Source of the DNA: Dillenia suffruticosa
Taxonomy: Eukaryota > Streptophyta > Magnoliopsida > Dilleniales > Dilleniaceae
Direction: 5' to 3'
DNA: 64,000 nucleotides
NCBI GenBank assembly: GCA_033439265.1
Contig: JAVTVX010000004.1
Coordinates: 14,025,701-14,089,700 of the forward strand
Below are positions 22,986 to 36,050 of this stretch, piece after piece. Under the pieces are notes generated by a model. It searched no databases. It was not told the origin of the DNA and saw nothing but the letters and a program-made list of their open reading frames with translations. The position numbers were made by a program, and so were the translations under genes. Each line of letters begins with the position of its first letter. Position 1 is the first letter of the stretch.

Positions 22986-24590
22986 GGCATAAGAGTTTGT
23001 GACTATACATTTTTATGTAACAAAGCAATTTACAATGAAACTTGTAATATTGCTTTATGTAAAATATGGTAATCAATCTAGAAGTTGAAGAAGAATAAAG
23101 AAATTCAGTAAATGGAACTTGAACCATGCACATAAAAAGATAAGTGGGCATACATTGGTAGTGATATTACTTTATGTAAAATATAGTAATAAAAAATTGA
23201 GAGATATTACATAAAATATGTCCATTTTAAATACAGTAATCATAAAACCTATATTAAGTTCCACAGGGAGGACGTCTGGCATTTCTATGGGGTTGACATC
23301 TAGTGGAAGGTGAGTGGGCCTGCGAGGCGGAGGTAGACCATAGGATTTACCCTTATCGGTACTGGCAAATAAGATACCTACCGACCTAACATCTTGTGAA
23401 TATCTATGACGATACTGTTGGTGAATGCTAAGACGTGGTGGCTTACTTGGTATAATATCGTTAGTACCCTAAAAAATAGGATTATATGCAGGAGTGGAAT
23501 CAGATATGAAAATGATATCAGTATCTCAGTCGCGTCCTTATAATCGCCCACATGACCAGATGTGGATGGCACATCTGGCTCATAAGCAGCTGTCTGACTA
23601 GACATGTAGGGATGATAACCCTTAGACAGCGCATTACCAAACATTTCAATAGAATTCATTGACAAATCTATGATGTAGCCAACTTGAAAATTGTAACCCT
23701 CGATAACAAACAGATCAAAGGATAAAATGTGGATGTAATCGAGAATTTGATACTGCATTTGCACCCAAATTAAATAATAATGTAATTTGCTAATCCAATA
23801 GTTAAATTAAAATTATTTTAAGTATAATTAATTCTACTAAATAACTAAACCTATACTCGAAAAATACCATATTATTGATCAATAAATCAATATCTATTAT
23901 TTTATTCTTGACCTTTTATATTTCTATATGCTACCACTCAGTGTAATACTTGTAGCTGAGATTGGGCAAAAAATATATAAATAAATATATTATCACATCC
24001 TTAATTATTTAGTATCTTAACTCTCTCATCCATAATAGAGGATATCAGAATGTTTATTGGTTTTTAATTGAATGATAGATCCTAACAAATTTTAAAATCA
24101 TTTAATACGATATAAAATTGTAATACTAAATTTATTTTCCGGATAACAAAGTAAGATGAATCAAAAAGATGATTTCTGACACAGTCAAAATAGATTCTTT
24201 ATTATATATGTATCCTAATTAACAAATATCATATAGTCATTGTATAAAATTCTTGACTTATAAAAGATCTTACTCATAATACATCAAAGTATACAATCCA
24301 AAAATTATATATGCATTCACATATATTCAAGATTAAGAGAACATAAACTACATACAGGTATAGAGTATTAATTTCCATTCATAGTACATGTTTGCAAATT
24401 ACTCTATAGGTTTTGATCAGTTTTAACTATGTACGATTAGCTTCTATTAAGTCTAAACCATGTTTGAATCTAGATCTTATCTAATGATCAAGGTAAATTA
24501 TTTTCAGCAATTAAAAAACTTATAAACTATAGTTTAAATCTAATGAAATATTCAGACAATCAATCAGTTATGAACTATTTTGTTATGCCC
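22986..24590. other. Intergenic DNA with one unidentified minus-strand open frame
   Basis: Most of this stretch is AT-rich with no signal. The minus-strand frame 23764-23378 (128 codons) contains YHPYMSSQTAAYEPDVPSTS and GHVGDYKDAT. This is more complex than its surroundings and vaguely like the tail of a plant-mobile-domain or other transposon-captured protein. GC content is locally raised at 23270-23620. I cannot assign a family and see no neighbouring exon with certainty. Confidence 0.3.
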
Positions 24591-25100
24591 CGACCCTCAG
24601 GTCCAAGCACGTGACAGCTACCGTGTGATGTAAAAGTACATCCAATCAACACATGCACCCCAAAATTCCACAAAACTATGAAAATACCTTTTCCAAATTT
24701 AAGAAATTCACCACACCAAATATTTAACATTTCAAAATATAAATTTTAACTTTAGAAAAACACATATATAAAACATGCTATATGAAGAGTTTCAAAATAT
24801 GATTTTCAAAACATAAGTTTCAACTTTCAAAATGGCCTCCGATGGGTTCGTCTATATGCCTCGAAAATCAACAATCTGAGAAGGACCAATACCAACGGTT
24901 GGTCCAGGATGTCTCCCTCATTGATCAAGTCTAACTAGCGGTAGAATGACCTCTATCTCTATACTTTCTCTAAAAAGAACAAAAATGGATGAGTGAGTAT
25001 AGAAATACCAAGTGAGTGGAGTGCAATGACATAGTGGCGTAAGAAAATGAGTGATGAGTATGGGAGTATCAAATAATGTTTTTAAAATGTAGGTTTTAGA
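24591..25100. mobile_element. Possible LTR remnant
   Basis: The segment opens TGTTATGCCCCGACCCTCAG, the style of start often seen in plant LTRs, and contains GGATGAGTGAGTATAGAAATA and AAGTGAGTGGAGTGC. No partner copy occurs in the window and no coding part adjoins it, so it would be a solo LTR or a fragment. Confidence 0.3.
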
Positions 25101-26450
25101 GTCTCGTTTTTACTTTTATCCTCAAACTCATTTTTAATATTTGCTTAATGACCCTTTTATACTACCAAATTGTACAAATGTCCAACATTCTTTTGGGTTA
25201 TTAAGAACGTGAATCCTGTGGATTTTAAGTACAGAATTGTTTTACTAAGAATGTGTGTTTGATGAAGAGTAAGGTAAGTGGGAATAAAAATAGAATTTAC
25301 GAAAAATAAATTAAAGGGAATAAAAATGTGAAATGTTCAAAATATGAGATATAATACAAATTGGGTATTATATGATTAAAGAGTTTGAGTGGTTTGGTAC
25401 TTTTTGGAGTGAGTTGAGTGTTAAGATTCAAATATCAATAGCAACAATCGAATAGTAAATGGATGTTTAATACAAGTGTTTCAATACAAGGTCGAGAGGT
25501 GCAAGTAGACTCACAAATCTTACAAACCAAGAGGTGGCAAATGAAGAAATTTTGAGAGGTGCGCAAGAAAACAAAGAAAACCGAGAGTTGCAAGGAACGG
25601 GTAACAAATGTTCACTGATACCAAATGAAAAATGATACAAGTACCGGAAGGTAGTTTAAATATAAATATTGGGTAAGTATAGATGCAAATAGTCCAGTAA
25701 TATAAATGTAAATTGTTCGATAATCGAGAGATCTAAGTATATTCAACACTAAGATCCAAGAAATAAATGGAAAAAATATTACTAAAATATAGCAATAAGA
25801 AGAGGAATAGAGTAATGTGTCACACAGATAAATGAAAATTGAGAGGTAATACAAGTTTTCCAATACCAAGAAATCTAAGAAGCATGTAGCAATCACCTAG
25901 AGATGGTTACCATCAAGGAATCAAAATTAGAAAAGATAGTCCATCCAATATTAAAGTTTTACGAGTAACTCTAAGGAGTAAAAATTCTACCGAGTATAGT
26001 GCACTCTAGTAACCGAGTATTTAAAAATTAAAAATCTATTAATCGAGAGTTTAGGAATTTCCTGTACAACCCAAAAGACAAAATCCATATTTAAATTTAA
26101 ATTAATTATTCTCTCATATTTTACAAAATATGAAAATGTTCAATAGTCACTTTTATGTCAATATCGCAACCGAACTTTTTTGATATTACATATTTATTTT
26201 AAATTGATGTAACCATGATTTTACCTTGCGCATGCACCATCAACTTGGTCGCATACACAACTCATACATTTCGAACCATTGAACGTTATGCATGCACCAA
26301 TAAAATATAAAAACATTTATATACTTGAACAACTGAATCAAATGATTTCCTAGTATAGAGAAAATATGTACTCTTTTGGGCATACAAAATAATAAAATTA
26401 GTGAAAATTAGGATTTAATATCAACAACTACATCCAATATTGAGAACACA
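25101..26450. other. AT-rich intergenic DNA, no gene seen
   Basis: No coding or RNA signal was found. The frames present are short and of low complexity. Confidence 0.5.
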
Positions 26451-26454
26451 CAAT

Positions 26455-26760
26455 TGAAGCTATGACCCTTTTGATTGCAATTGAAACACTTCAATGGTGT
26501 ATGACAAGTGTAAGTGTTATTCTTTTTTCATCAATTCGTATCATTGTTCAACGAAGAATGCCTTTTATTTGAATTTACCCTTACAAACTCATCTCTATTA
26601 ATTGTAGGATTGAGATGTTTTATTATTATTGTTAGAATTCATTTCTCTTTATTAGAACCATCTCTAAAAATTTATCCTCATATTGCCTCATTCCATCAAC
26701 ATCTATTGAGTTATATTCTTAACCTCTATAATTTCTAACACCTGTAAACAAAATTAAACC
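26455..26760 (-). mobile_element. Retroelement gag fragment with a degenerate zinc knuckle
   Basis: The - strand reads PLKCFNCNQKGHSFNCV near 26520-26455, a CCHC-like knuckle. Upstream is MRQYEDKFLEMVL, which has the look of a gag segment. It is a short decayed fossil fragment of uncertain family. Confidence 0.4.
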
Positions 26761-26879
26761 CATCTAAGAATTTAGCTACTATGTGTCCCTCTACTTCATT
26801 TAAATTATTTCTACACTAAATGAAAGTACTCAACTGTATATTCACAAGCTAACCTGTTGCTCGTAATTTAATGAAGATA

Positions 26880-28817
26880 ATCATTGATATTGGGAAAATA
26901 ATTTCTTCAAAGCGGACAAAGAAAGAAGGCCAAGATGACAGTAGAGTTCAAGTGACACCAAGATACTAGGACATGCAATAGGTGTTGGGATATAGGTGAT
27001 ACTAGCATCTAGAACATATAGACCTCCAGATTCAATATCTCTACCAATCACATTTCTCATCATAAGATCTTGAAGCAAACAGTAATAAGGGAAAAATAAG
27101 ACAAAACACTAAAAAGTTTTAGTAATTTTACTAACATATATCAAATTGAACAAAAAATAGGTTTGTAGAAAACAAGTAAAATAAGGGTGTAAGGATGGTT
27201 GTCCTTGAACCCACAGTGGATATAGTTGACCTATCGGCTAAAATAACTCTATGTGGGTTATCGTGGGACTTAAAAAAATGAGACGCTATTTTTGTTACAT
27301 GTCATGATGATTTGAAGCTCTAGAATCAATAACCCAATTGGAAGACAACAAGACATGACATGCAGTAGGTTTACCTGGTTCTGTAGTGGAAAAATTCATC
27401 TACTGAGATGATGATAGATACTAAACAAACCTAGCATACTCATATGTAGAAATGAGTATGGTCTTGTTAGAATTTGTGAGTATTGAATTGTCCTGAATTG
27501 CAACATTGGCAACTTGAAGTTTGCCATGCAATTTCCAACAAATATATTTTGTATATTCAAGCTTTCTACAATTAAAAAAAAATGGTTTTCCATCACTCAC
27601 ATCAGAGCTACTCTCTCCCATTCAAGAACCATGATTTATCTGTCCACTTCTATCACCATCAATAACTACTTGATAGTTCCATTCATAGAACTCAGCTCAC
27701 AAGAGCACTAGTAACACTTGTCGAAGAAGGTCGAGACCCCTCTACACGTAGTAACTGAGAAAAGATGTTATGGAGATCAGTAATCTCTTGGTTGGATTGA
27801 ATTTGTGTACATGTAGTATCATACTAAAAAAGTAAACCTACAAGAAAACTCATTATAGCCGTATGTTATCTTTAAAACTAGGTTTTACATCTTTACTAAA
27901 TAGAACCAAGGAATTCAACTCAACATAACTCGTTTGAAATCCATGAAATATTCTTTAAGGGATCTTTCTTGATTTTCTAGACAGTAAAACTCTTTACAAA
28001 TATCATATATGTGAGAAAAATTCTCTTTTCCAAAATACAAGAAAACCAAATAATCCACAAGTTCTTTAACAAATTTATAATGGTTAACCAAATCAATTAT
28101 CTCATTGTCAATAAAATTTCGAATTTGCAAAAAAATTCTAACATCCTCTCTTAACCAGGTTTTCTTTGCCTCACCATCAGGAGGTGGATTACTATCAAGA
28201 TGGTTATCCTTGTCAATGCTGCAAAGATAGAGTTTCATAATTTTTTTTCAATCTAAATAGTTTTGACTATTGAGTTTGTGTTCTGTGAACTCTGTTGTTG
28301 TAGGAATAAGTTTTTGAGACCACATATTTCATATCTAGTTCATTAGTCATGTAAAAGAACACAAAAAAGAACACAAAAAAGAGCTATAGGTTTGTTTGAT
28401 ACACCAAGCTACTCACTAGGGCAGAAAATAACAGCAACACTCGAGACTCAACAAGGGTTTTAAAAAATATGTAGATCGCTTAACCAGATAGCAATGGTGG
28501 CGTTGCACTTAACCAATGCCTAAAACTAGAGTGACGGGTAGGGTTTAGTCTTCTTTAGAGAAATGTTGCTATGATACCATATTAATTTGGAAGAAAAAGA
28601 TATTTCTGTTTTTATTGTGTTACTATTATTTTTTTTATAAGATCCCGTAGATATATATATATATATATATATATGTGGATATGTACAAATTGTACTAATC
28701 TCGTGCACCAAACTTGGATCTAAGTCAATATTTACTATATTTACTTCTTCTAACTTTTCATTTACAGCATATCCTAGGTTAATGTTTACCACACTTACTC
28801 TTTCTATATTTACAACA
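26880..28817 (-). mobile_element. Incomplete Ty1/copia fossil (5' LTR, gag, start of pol)
   Basis: On the - strand a 5' LTR candidate (about 28817-28582) starts TGTTGTAAATATAG. It is followed by a primer-binding site ATGGTATCATAGC at about 28580. Gag lies at 28238-27915 (MKLYLCSIDKDNHLDSNPPP, LEDVRI-like, IDNEIIDLVNHYKFVKELVD, LKEYFMDFKR). A zinc-knuckle region is near 27600-27490 (KYICWKLHGK), and the GAG-pre-integrase segment lies at 27078-26881 (GRDIESGGLYVLDA, LSLSALKKL). Integrase, reverse transcriptase and a second LTR are not recognisable. The element is broken and partial. Confidence 0.8.
28637..28676. repeat. TA microsatellite
   Basis: A run of about a dozen AT units lies inside the LTR candidate of the copia fossil at 26880-28817. 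Confidence 0.8.
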
Positions 28818-29929
28818 CAAAGGAATGGTTCCGATTGTTTACCATGAGCCCATATATATCTCCTTTTGCACTCTCCAACTCCATGAGTCTTTTTTAAAGA
28901 AAAAATGGTTTCTAATTCGGATTTAATTTTAACATTTTATAATTAAATTCAATTTGTCTAATAAATGAAATTCAAATTATTTAGTTTTTTTCTATATTTC
29001 CATACATTCTCTATTTTTGCACCTCGATCACATCAACTTGCTTTTCTTCAAAAAATTTTAAGATTACTTATATATAGTCATATCAAATATTCTCATATTT
29101 TTTCTTCCTTTGCATTTCATTCTCTTAATTTCTCGCAATTGCTTTTTGTTTAAAAAATTTTAGCTTAGTAAACACTCTACCTCATTCTTATCAAACAATG
29201 TAAGGTTATTGTTCACAATTTTAATTATAATTTTCTTTTTAATAAAACATCTTTTGTTAGTTATTTAAATAATAAATTGATTGTTGGCATTACCAAAAGT
29301 AATTTAGCTCTTTCAACCATAGGAATTCAACTTAATCGTCTTTTTGAACAATTTTTATATATGGTTTCTCTTAGTTTAATAGTTCTTAATCTTTTTATAT
29401 ATACATTTTTTTTTTCTTTAATTTCTATCAAAAAATTATGAATGAATACGTTGTTTGTTTTTCTTTTTATGAAAAAAAATATTTGATAAATTAGATTATG
29501 TTTCATTTAATAACTTTCATCGATTGTATTTAATTTTTCTTTAAAATTAGAAATAGAGGGACTTTTTTCTCTAAAATAGAAATAAACTTGTTTTATTTAT
29601 AATTATAATTAAATTTATTTAATTTTCTTGCACGTTTAATATATCAAAGTATTAAAATATTTATTTTATTTATTCATTTTTGTTAAAAAAAATATTATTA
29701 TTATATTTAAATATAGTCAACAAAAATAGAAATTCAGACATTTCTAATATTATAAATGGGGGTAGTGTGGTATTGATGAATCCAATTCCACCTATTATCA
29801 AAGAAGTAAAAGTAAAAACATTTTAGGAAACTCTTATTCTATATGGTTCTTGTCTTTGTTCATTCTTTTTTTTTTTTAATTTAATTTAATTTTTTGATTT
29901 TTCAGGTTTCCGGCGTTTAAATCTCTCAA
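28818..29929 (+). other. Upstream region of the PPC-domain gene
   Basis: This is very AT-rich DNA with no coding signal. The 5' untranslated region probably lies after about 29830, where TTCTATATGGTTCTTG could serve as a TATA-like element. A pyrimidine tract (TTCTTTTTTTTTTT) lies about 60 bases before the start codon. These are positional guesses. Confidence 0.35.
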
Positions 29930-32900
29930 ATGGCACCATATACTAGTTCTGCGCCGGCGAGCTCCGAAGAGACTAAAACTGACAGCTCGGCAACCATAAC
30001 TGACAGCTCCGCCACCTTAACCGCCACCACCACTTCCACCACCTCCGTCACTTCCGTCCCAAAGAACAAGTCCGACAATGAATCTCAGTCATCGGATGAA
30101 ACAATCGGCGATGATGACGACGACGTCTCGTCTCGGTCAGAGATTTCGCTATCGCCGCTTGAAACGATCAACAGGCATCTTCGGAGTTTGGAAGCCGAAT
30201 TCGGTAATGAAACTTTGAGCTTCTGTTGTGGTTGTAACTCTTTTTGATGTGTGTTTGTGGATTTGAGTGTACATTTGGTCGTTTTAATTCGAGTTTTGTT
30301 ATTATGTAGATGTGTGATGTTACTTGAAGACTGAATGGGGTTTATATTTAGGGTTTTGTTTTAATTATGGTGGAAATTCATGATTTGTACTTTCAGGTGA
30401 GATTTGGAGGACAATGTGTTGATGTTTGTTTAATGGCTTGAAGATTAAATTGATTACAATGTTCTATACTAGGAGCAAAGTCAAATTTTAGGGCAAATTA
30501 CAAAAGCCATTGCTGTATTTTCCCTCCATTTGCAACTTTATGTACCGTCCTTTTAAAACCTAACACTTTTTTTTTGTGACTTTAAAATCTAACACTAAAT
30601 AATTGTAATTTGAAACAGTTCCAAGTAACATAGATCTATTAGCTGCGGTTTGATATAGTGCAGAATAAATACTAAATTCAGAGAATCGATGTGGTATTTA
30701 AAATGGGTAACTATGTAATTTCTCTTTTCTTTTTAAGTAAATCCTATTCGCTATTAATTTTAGTATCCTAAATGTAATTTATGAAAAAAGGGTATTGCAA
30801 GCGAATATTGAAAGTAAAAATAATGTCTCTTTGTAATTTTCCCTTAATCGTTATTTTTCACTGCGATGTATGTTTGCGTCAAAGTTCTACTCTGCCAATA
30901 GTCATGGCTGCTCACACCTAGATTCTAGATGCAGATGTAAGGCATTGTTTCTTCCTTTTTTTTGTTTTGGGGGGGGGGGGGGAGAGGGGGAGGAGGTATT
31001 CTCCATCCTCTTTCAAAATTTATCTTATATTGTAAAATTTTTGCCAGAAAGTTATGTTTCTATTTCTCTTTGCCACCCCTAACTTCATATGATAATTGTC
31101 TAGTAGTATTTAACAAGTTTGTCATTATGTCCTTTCTTGACCCTTCAAAAATTTTAAAATATTCTCATTTTTATTTTGCTCTCTCATACCTACCTGTTGC
31201 TCTCAGAAACATTCAGTTTTGCACATGTGCAGTGTAGGTCCATGCCTGTTTGGAAATTTTTAGTCTTGTTCATGCATGCATTCATACAATAAGTCTATGC
31301 TACATCCATGATCTATATGTAGACTTACTTTTAACATTTCATTCATCATCACTGAAATTATATTTTGCTTATCCTTCCTTTGATTAGGAAATTGCTGCTG
31401 ATTTTGAATTATACATAGTGCTGGAGTTTTAAAGGGTAGTTTGGAAGACAAGATAAAAGCTTTGTTATTTTGTTTAGAATTGTCATTATACAAAGAAATT
31501 GTGGTTTGGAAGTTGCAAGCTAGATTATTGGTGAAGCTTGGGATTGGGGTGAAAGTATAATTGTGGTTAAATATTTTACTATTTTATATTTCGGAATTTA
31601 ATGAAGACTACATCTGTAGTGATTAAGGCACTCTAAAATTATCTTAATTTGTAAAATGCTACTTTCGCTTGGAAGATCTTCTCTTGTTCTGTGCTGTTGT
31701 GTGCTTGAGAAATTTTAAAACTTTTGTGATGTGATATGGAAATTTTAGAGTGTGTATCCAGGGCTAAAATAATAGGAATTGAGCTAGATTGTCTATTACG
31801 TTCATAATAGAAAATTACTAGCCCTCACAAGCTAACTTTTTGATCAATGATATACAGTATAGACTTTTTTTAGTAGGGGAGGGAGAGTGATTGAATTTTT
31901 TTCTTCCTAATAGGACTCAAAAATATCCTAATACTTTAGATTAACTCATCTTTAATATACTTTGGCGATTCTCTGTGAGGTACCTAAATACAATAACAAT
32001 AACTGTTTAATTAGAAAATCTCTAGTATTAAGGTCTACTTAGATGTGTCAAGAAGTTCCCTTTGATATCAAGGGAATCATCTCCCTGTCTACCTGCAGAG
32101 AGGGTCATGGGCATCAGTTTGCTTTGATCAACTGAAGAAAATTTTATTGTGTATCACTTGGTAAATAAATGCATCTCAAGCTTGCTATCTAATATCTCTA
32201 ATGCTTCATTTCTTACGCTGTGCAGGGAGTGAGATTTCATACATCCATGTGATCAATTGCAGCCAACATGAGGTATGTCTTATTGAAAAATGAAAAATAA
32301 CTCTTAATGATTTAAATCTCTCTTTTTATTAATATTACATGTAGGTGGGTCTAAGGGGGTCAAGGGGACTATAGCATCCAAAATTTTTTAAAATCCATAT
32401 ATCACCTATAATATTTTAAGGCTCTGTTTATGGCCTTTCAAAATATTCAGCCCATCTCAAAATTTCAACCTTGGATATTGGCCCCCCAGTTGTTGGCTTC
32501 GAGATCCATCCCTGCTATTAAGAACAGTAGCAAAGCACTTCTGGCAGCCTTATCATTGCACTTGATGCTTTTAGGCATGGTGAGTCTCCATAAACTACCC
32601 CTGGTTCCTTATGCAATTGCAATACTTGGGCTAGCATTTCCAGAGGAAAAGTTTAGTCTCGAGTCTACGAACATCTTCCTGGTGTTACTAATATCCATTT
32701 TGTCTAAGCGTCTTGAGTCCTTGATAGAGATTGTTGATTTTTTGGATTCCTTGTCTTTGTAGATTTTGTAAGGCAGCACCTCCTTGGTGCATTTACTCTG
32801 TTTGTTGTGAATAAATTCTTTTTTTTCTTTATAACCATTTATAGGAATTAGAACAGGCACAGAGATTAAGTCTCAGATATCCTTTCCCTCTTCTTGTTTG

Positions 32901-35071
32901 AATGAAGAAGAAAATGGGAAGATTAATAAATGATACTAAACTTACTTATCTAATGTTAATCTAAGTTTTCCTTATGGTTTGGTAGTTTTTTTTTCCAATG
33001 TCTTTTTGACGTATTTTCAATATTTTTATTTCCTATCGTTTGCCAACCTCACTTAGTAGGATAAAAGCTTGGTTGTTGTTGTTGTTGTTATCTCTCATTT
33101 GGAATTTTCTGCAATGAATTAGGATTTGAGCATGAAAATTATATCATTTCTGAGAGAAAGATCAAGAGCCATCAGAATCCTAACAGCCAGTGGAAAATTG
33201 TCCTTTGTTTGTATTCGAGATAAGGAAACCGAAATAGTCCACAATTTTCTGGTACGAGACTCCTAATTATCTCTTTGCAATTTCAGAAAAGAATATCAAG
33301 ATATTTATCCATGACTCATTTTGTGTTATCCTTATGTATCTTGAGCTTGGATATCCGCCAACTATATGTTTGGTATTCTACTCAGAACTTACCTCTTATA
33401 TTTGGTGGCAAACTTTCAATTTTGGGCTTCTCTCTCTCTCAAATTTTTTAATAATGAGATTTGATTGCCTTTATTGGATTTAGTTGGAACAAGTTTGATT
33501 GAATTAACACGAGGTTACATCTATCATCTTGTACCATAGATCCAAATATTAATTTCCAGAAAATAAATTTAATTTCCTTTATTTTCATAGACATTTTCAA
33601 AATTAAAAGACGTGGGTAATGTCTGAAGCTTTCTTCATGAAAACGTAATGGTTGTCTCTGGCATTAATGCTTGTCTTACGATGATTGCTAAGAAATGAAC
33701 CTGTTCCTTTCCTGTGCCAAAATTTCATCTCAATGTGTATTTGTGGAAAATAAAGAAGCTAAATATAAGGAACTTGTCCCTGTAAAAAAATTTATGATAA
33801 CGGAAATATGTATATGGGTTGTAACTTTGTGAAGGATATAGCAATGACAAGACGAAGTGTTACGTTCAATGTCGGGTGACAAATTAGCCGAGGAACATTT
33901 TGTTTTTCTTTTTTGTAACATTGTTTTTACCATAGCTCTTAATTATCTTCTTCATGTATGAATATCTCAGCAAGAGAAAGTTCGTGGAGCTTTCTGCTGG
34001 TTTTTGGTTGCATCGATTAACAATAGTTTGTGTTCAACTCCTAATCACCTGTACTATTTTGTTGTAGGGTTTTTGGGATATAATTTCTTTTTCTGGTACA
34101 TTCTTGCCCATCCAGAATGGGATGGCAGGTGCCATAACCACCACTTTGCAGGGCCAAAGTGGTGAAGTTTTGAAAGGAATAGTTGGCGGCACTATGAGAA
34201 CTGCTAGCCAAGTTCAGGTAATGTCCTCTTTTCCCAATGATAAGAAGGGTTAATGGTGTAAAGTACTACAATCCCCTCTTCCCCCATGGCGGGTGGAGTA
34301 CTTCATTGTGCAAATGGTGACTTAGAATCCTTACATATGATAAAGGTCCTAGGTTCTATTCTTCTGTCCCTCTGTGCTGATAGGCAACAAATGAGGGTTT
34401 ATGGTTAAACTCAACCCTATAATTTTGGTGGGCAGCGAAGTCAAATATCTCAAAGCAGCCTCAGTAACTTTTATGTTATGTAGCCGAATGGAGATTTGAG
34501 GCTTTTTTTTTGACAACATACTTAACCTAAATCTTAATGTGATTAATTTCGAAGTGGTTGGAGTTGGGGTGAGAATTTTCCTCGAGAAGTTTAAGAACCT
34601 CATTGGATATGATTGGCTGTGAATGTCTTTTTCCTTTTTTGGTGTAATTAAGTCTATAGACATGTTAACATTGAACAATTAAATACATTACAAGCCCTCA
34701 GTTAATATCATTAGCTTATATGGATCAGATGAAAAAAAAAAAATCGTTGGGGTGGATTTGGAGTCGAGAAAGATAACATTAATTTGGTTTGCACATCCCT
34801 AATAGATTGATTCAATGAATTCGAATACTATTCTTCAATTAAATTGAACATCTTGAATAAGTCAATGGACTGCTGGAAAGGGAACCATCTCCACTTGAAA
34901 TAAATGAATGTAGGAGAGTACCTGAGCATTTTGCTGTTCAGCTGCATTTTCCGTTTTCTATTTGCTTAACTGCGAGCAAATAATAAGTATGTGATTATTA
35001 TGCCTTGAAATAAAATATTTATTTTTTTTTAATATTGAATGTTTCAGGTTGTTGTGCGTGTCTATCGATGA
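29930..35071 (+). CDS. PPC/DUF296 domain protein, AHL-related, without an AT-hook
   Basis: Exons 29930-30203, 32228-32274, 33123-33251, 34068-34217 and 35048-35071 have GT-AG borders and matching phases. They give 207 residues and TGA at 35069-35071. Residues 1-90 are Ser/Thr-rich and then acidic (IGDDDDDVSSRSEISLS). The rest is a PPC domain: IHVINCSQHE, DLSMKIISFLRERSRAIRIL, TASGKLSFVCIRDK, GFWDIISFSGTFLP (matching the AHL core GRFEILSLSGSFLP), QGQSGEVLKGIVGG and QVVVRVYR. AHL proteins normally carry an RGRP AT-hook before this domain; none is present and no exon offers one. The intron positions follow the intron-bearing AHL clade. PPC domains form trimers and bind transcription factors, so a partner or dominant-negative role for other AHLs is possible, but that is inference. 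ATG 29930 is the first in-frame start of this exon. Confidence 0.85.
30961..31000 (+). repeat. G-rich tract with quadruplex potential
   Basis: A run of about 13 G is followed by AGAGGGGGAGGAGG in the first intron of the PPC-domain gene, right after a T-rich stretch. It is a low-complexity site only. Confidence 0.6.
33035..33092 (+). mobile_element. 3' terminus of a LINE or LINE-mobilised SINE
   Basis: CCAACCTCACTTAGTAGGATAAAAGCTTGG followed by five GTT units is a familiar 3' end of plant LINEs and their SINE partners. It lies in the second intron of the PPC gene, 30 bases before the exon at 33123. The body upstream (about 32340-33030) is not recognisable, so the copy is short or badly decayed. 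Confidence 0.5.
34285..34440 (+). mobile_element. Possible tRNA-derived SINE fragment
   Basis: In the last intron of the PPC gene, AAATGGTGACTTAGAAT is followed about 35 bases later by TCCTAGGTTCTATTCTT. These resemble A and B boxes. A T run is at about 34505. No target duplication was seen. Confidence 0.3.
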
Positions 35072-36050
35072 GGTATGGAGCGCAGCATCTTCCTGCTATC
35101 GATGCACCAGTTTCTGAACTTTCTTGCACAATGGTTATGTGATGTTGAATCTGGCAAGATCTCTTGGTTGGCGCTATCGCTCTTTCTATCTGAGCGATCC
35201 TTTTTGTTTGTTTCTTGGTTTATAATGGAACCTTTTTTGGCAATTCCAACTTTTTGAATTCTAAGTTTTAAGGGCTTTCTTATCTTTTGGATACCAAAGC
35301 AGTCATACTTAGGGGACTAGCATACCTCAGCTGGCCCTTAATGACTGCTTGTTCTTTGACAATTTTGGATGGTATTATGATTTAATGAGCCATAGAGGCT
35401 CTTGTTTTGGAGTACGTGATCTTAATCCGTGTATCCTCTAGCTTGTTTTTTATTTTATTTTATTATTTATTTTTCCACCATTGATATTTGAAGTTATTCT
35501 TTAACTAATCCGGTTCGAGCGTCTGCGGAAGCCTATTTAGGAGAGTCTCTTCTGGCGTAGTCTTTTCTATTCTCAATTTTCGAATTTAAAATTTGAATCA
35601 AGCAATCACAGAATGATGTCAATTAGTCTCTTCATCCTTTCTCCCTAATATCTTTCATATCTTTCATATATCTTTCAAATATTAAAATTGCCAAAAGAAA
35701 AAAAATAAGAAAAAGAAAATCAAATGAGAAAACCATTTTTCCCCTTTAATCAATTATTTTCAAGATCCGCTTTTTCTAAAGAAACTTAAGTAGAAGATTC
35801 TCACCCATCTGTATGTATTCTTTTTATTTAAACAATAAAAAGGTTCAATTTACATTAGAAAAATGAAGACTTTTTTCTTTTGGTCTTATTCATAGGGACA
35901 TCTTTTAGTTTATAATCCCAAATGTCATATCTTTTGAGAGTTTTCTTGATATATAATATCAGAAAAATGTACGTATTCTTATTAAATTTATGGTATACAT
36001 AATTATCAATTAAATTCATATAAAAAACAAATGAGATGATAAATTAATGA
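35072..36050 (+). other. 3' flank of the PPC gene, no further gene
   Basis: The region after the stop codon is the likely 3' untranslated region (up to roughly 35450), followed by AT-rich DNA. I see no other coding signal before the copia fossil. Confidence 0.45.

Noticed and set aside
22551-23002. Two overlapping + strand frames of 117 and 96 codons
   Set aside because: They are Leu/Ser/Pro strings from a CT-rich tract, low complexity only.
32430-32762. 110-codon + strand frame in the second intron of the PPC gene
   Set aside because: It is hydrophobic and low in recognisable motifs, and the PPC splice structure passes over it. It is probably decayed LINE DNA or chance.
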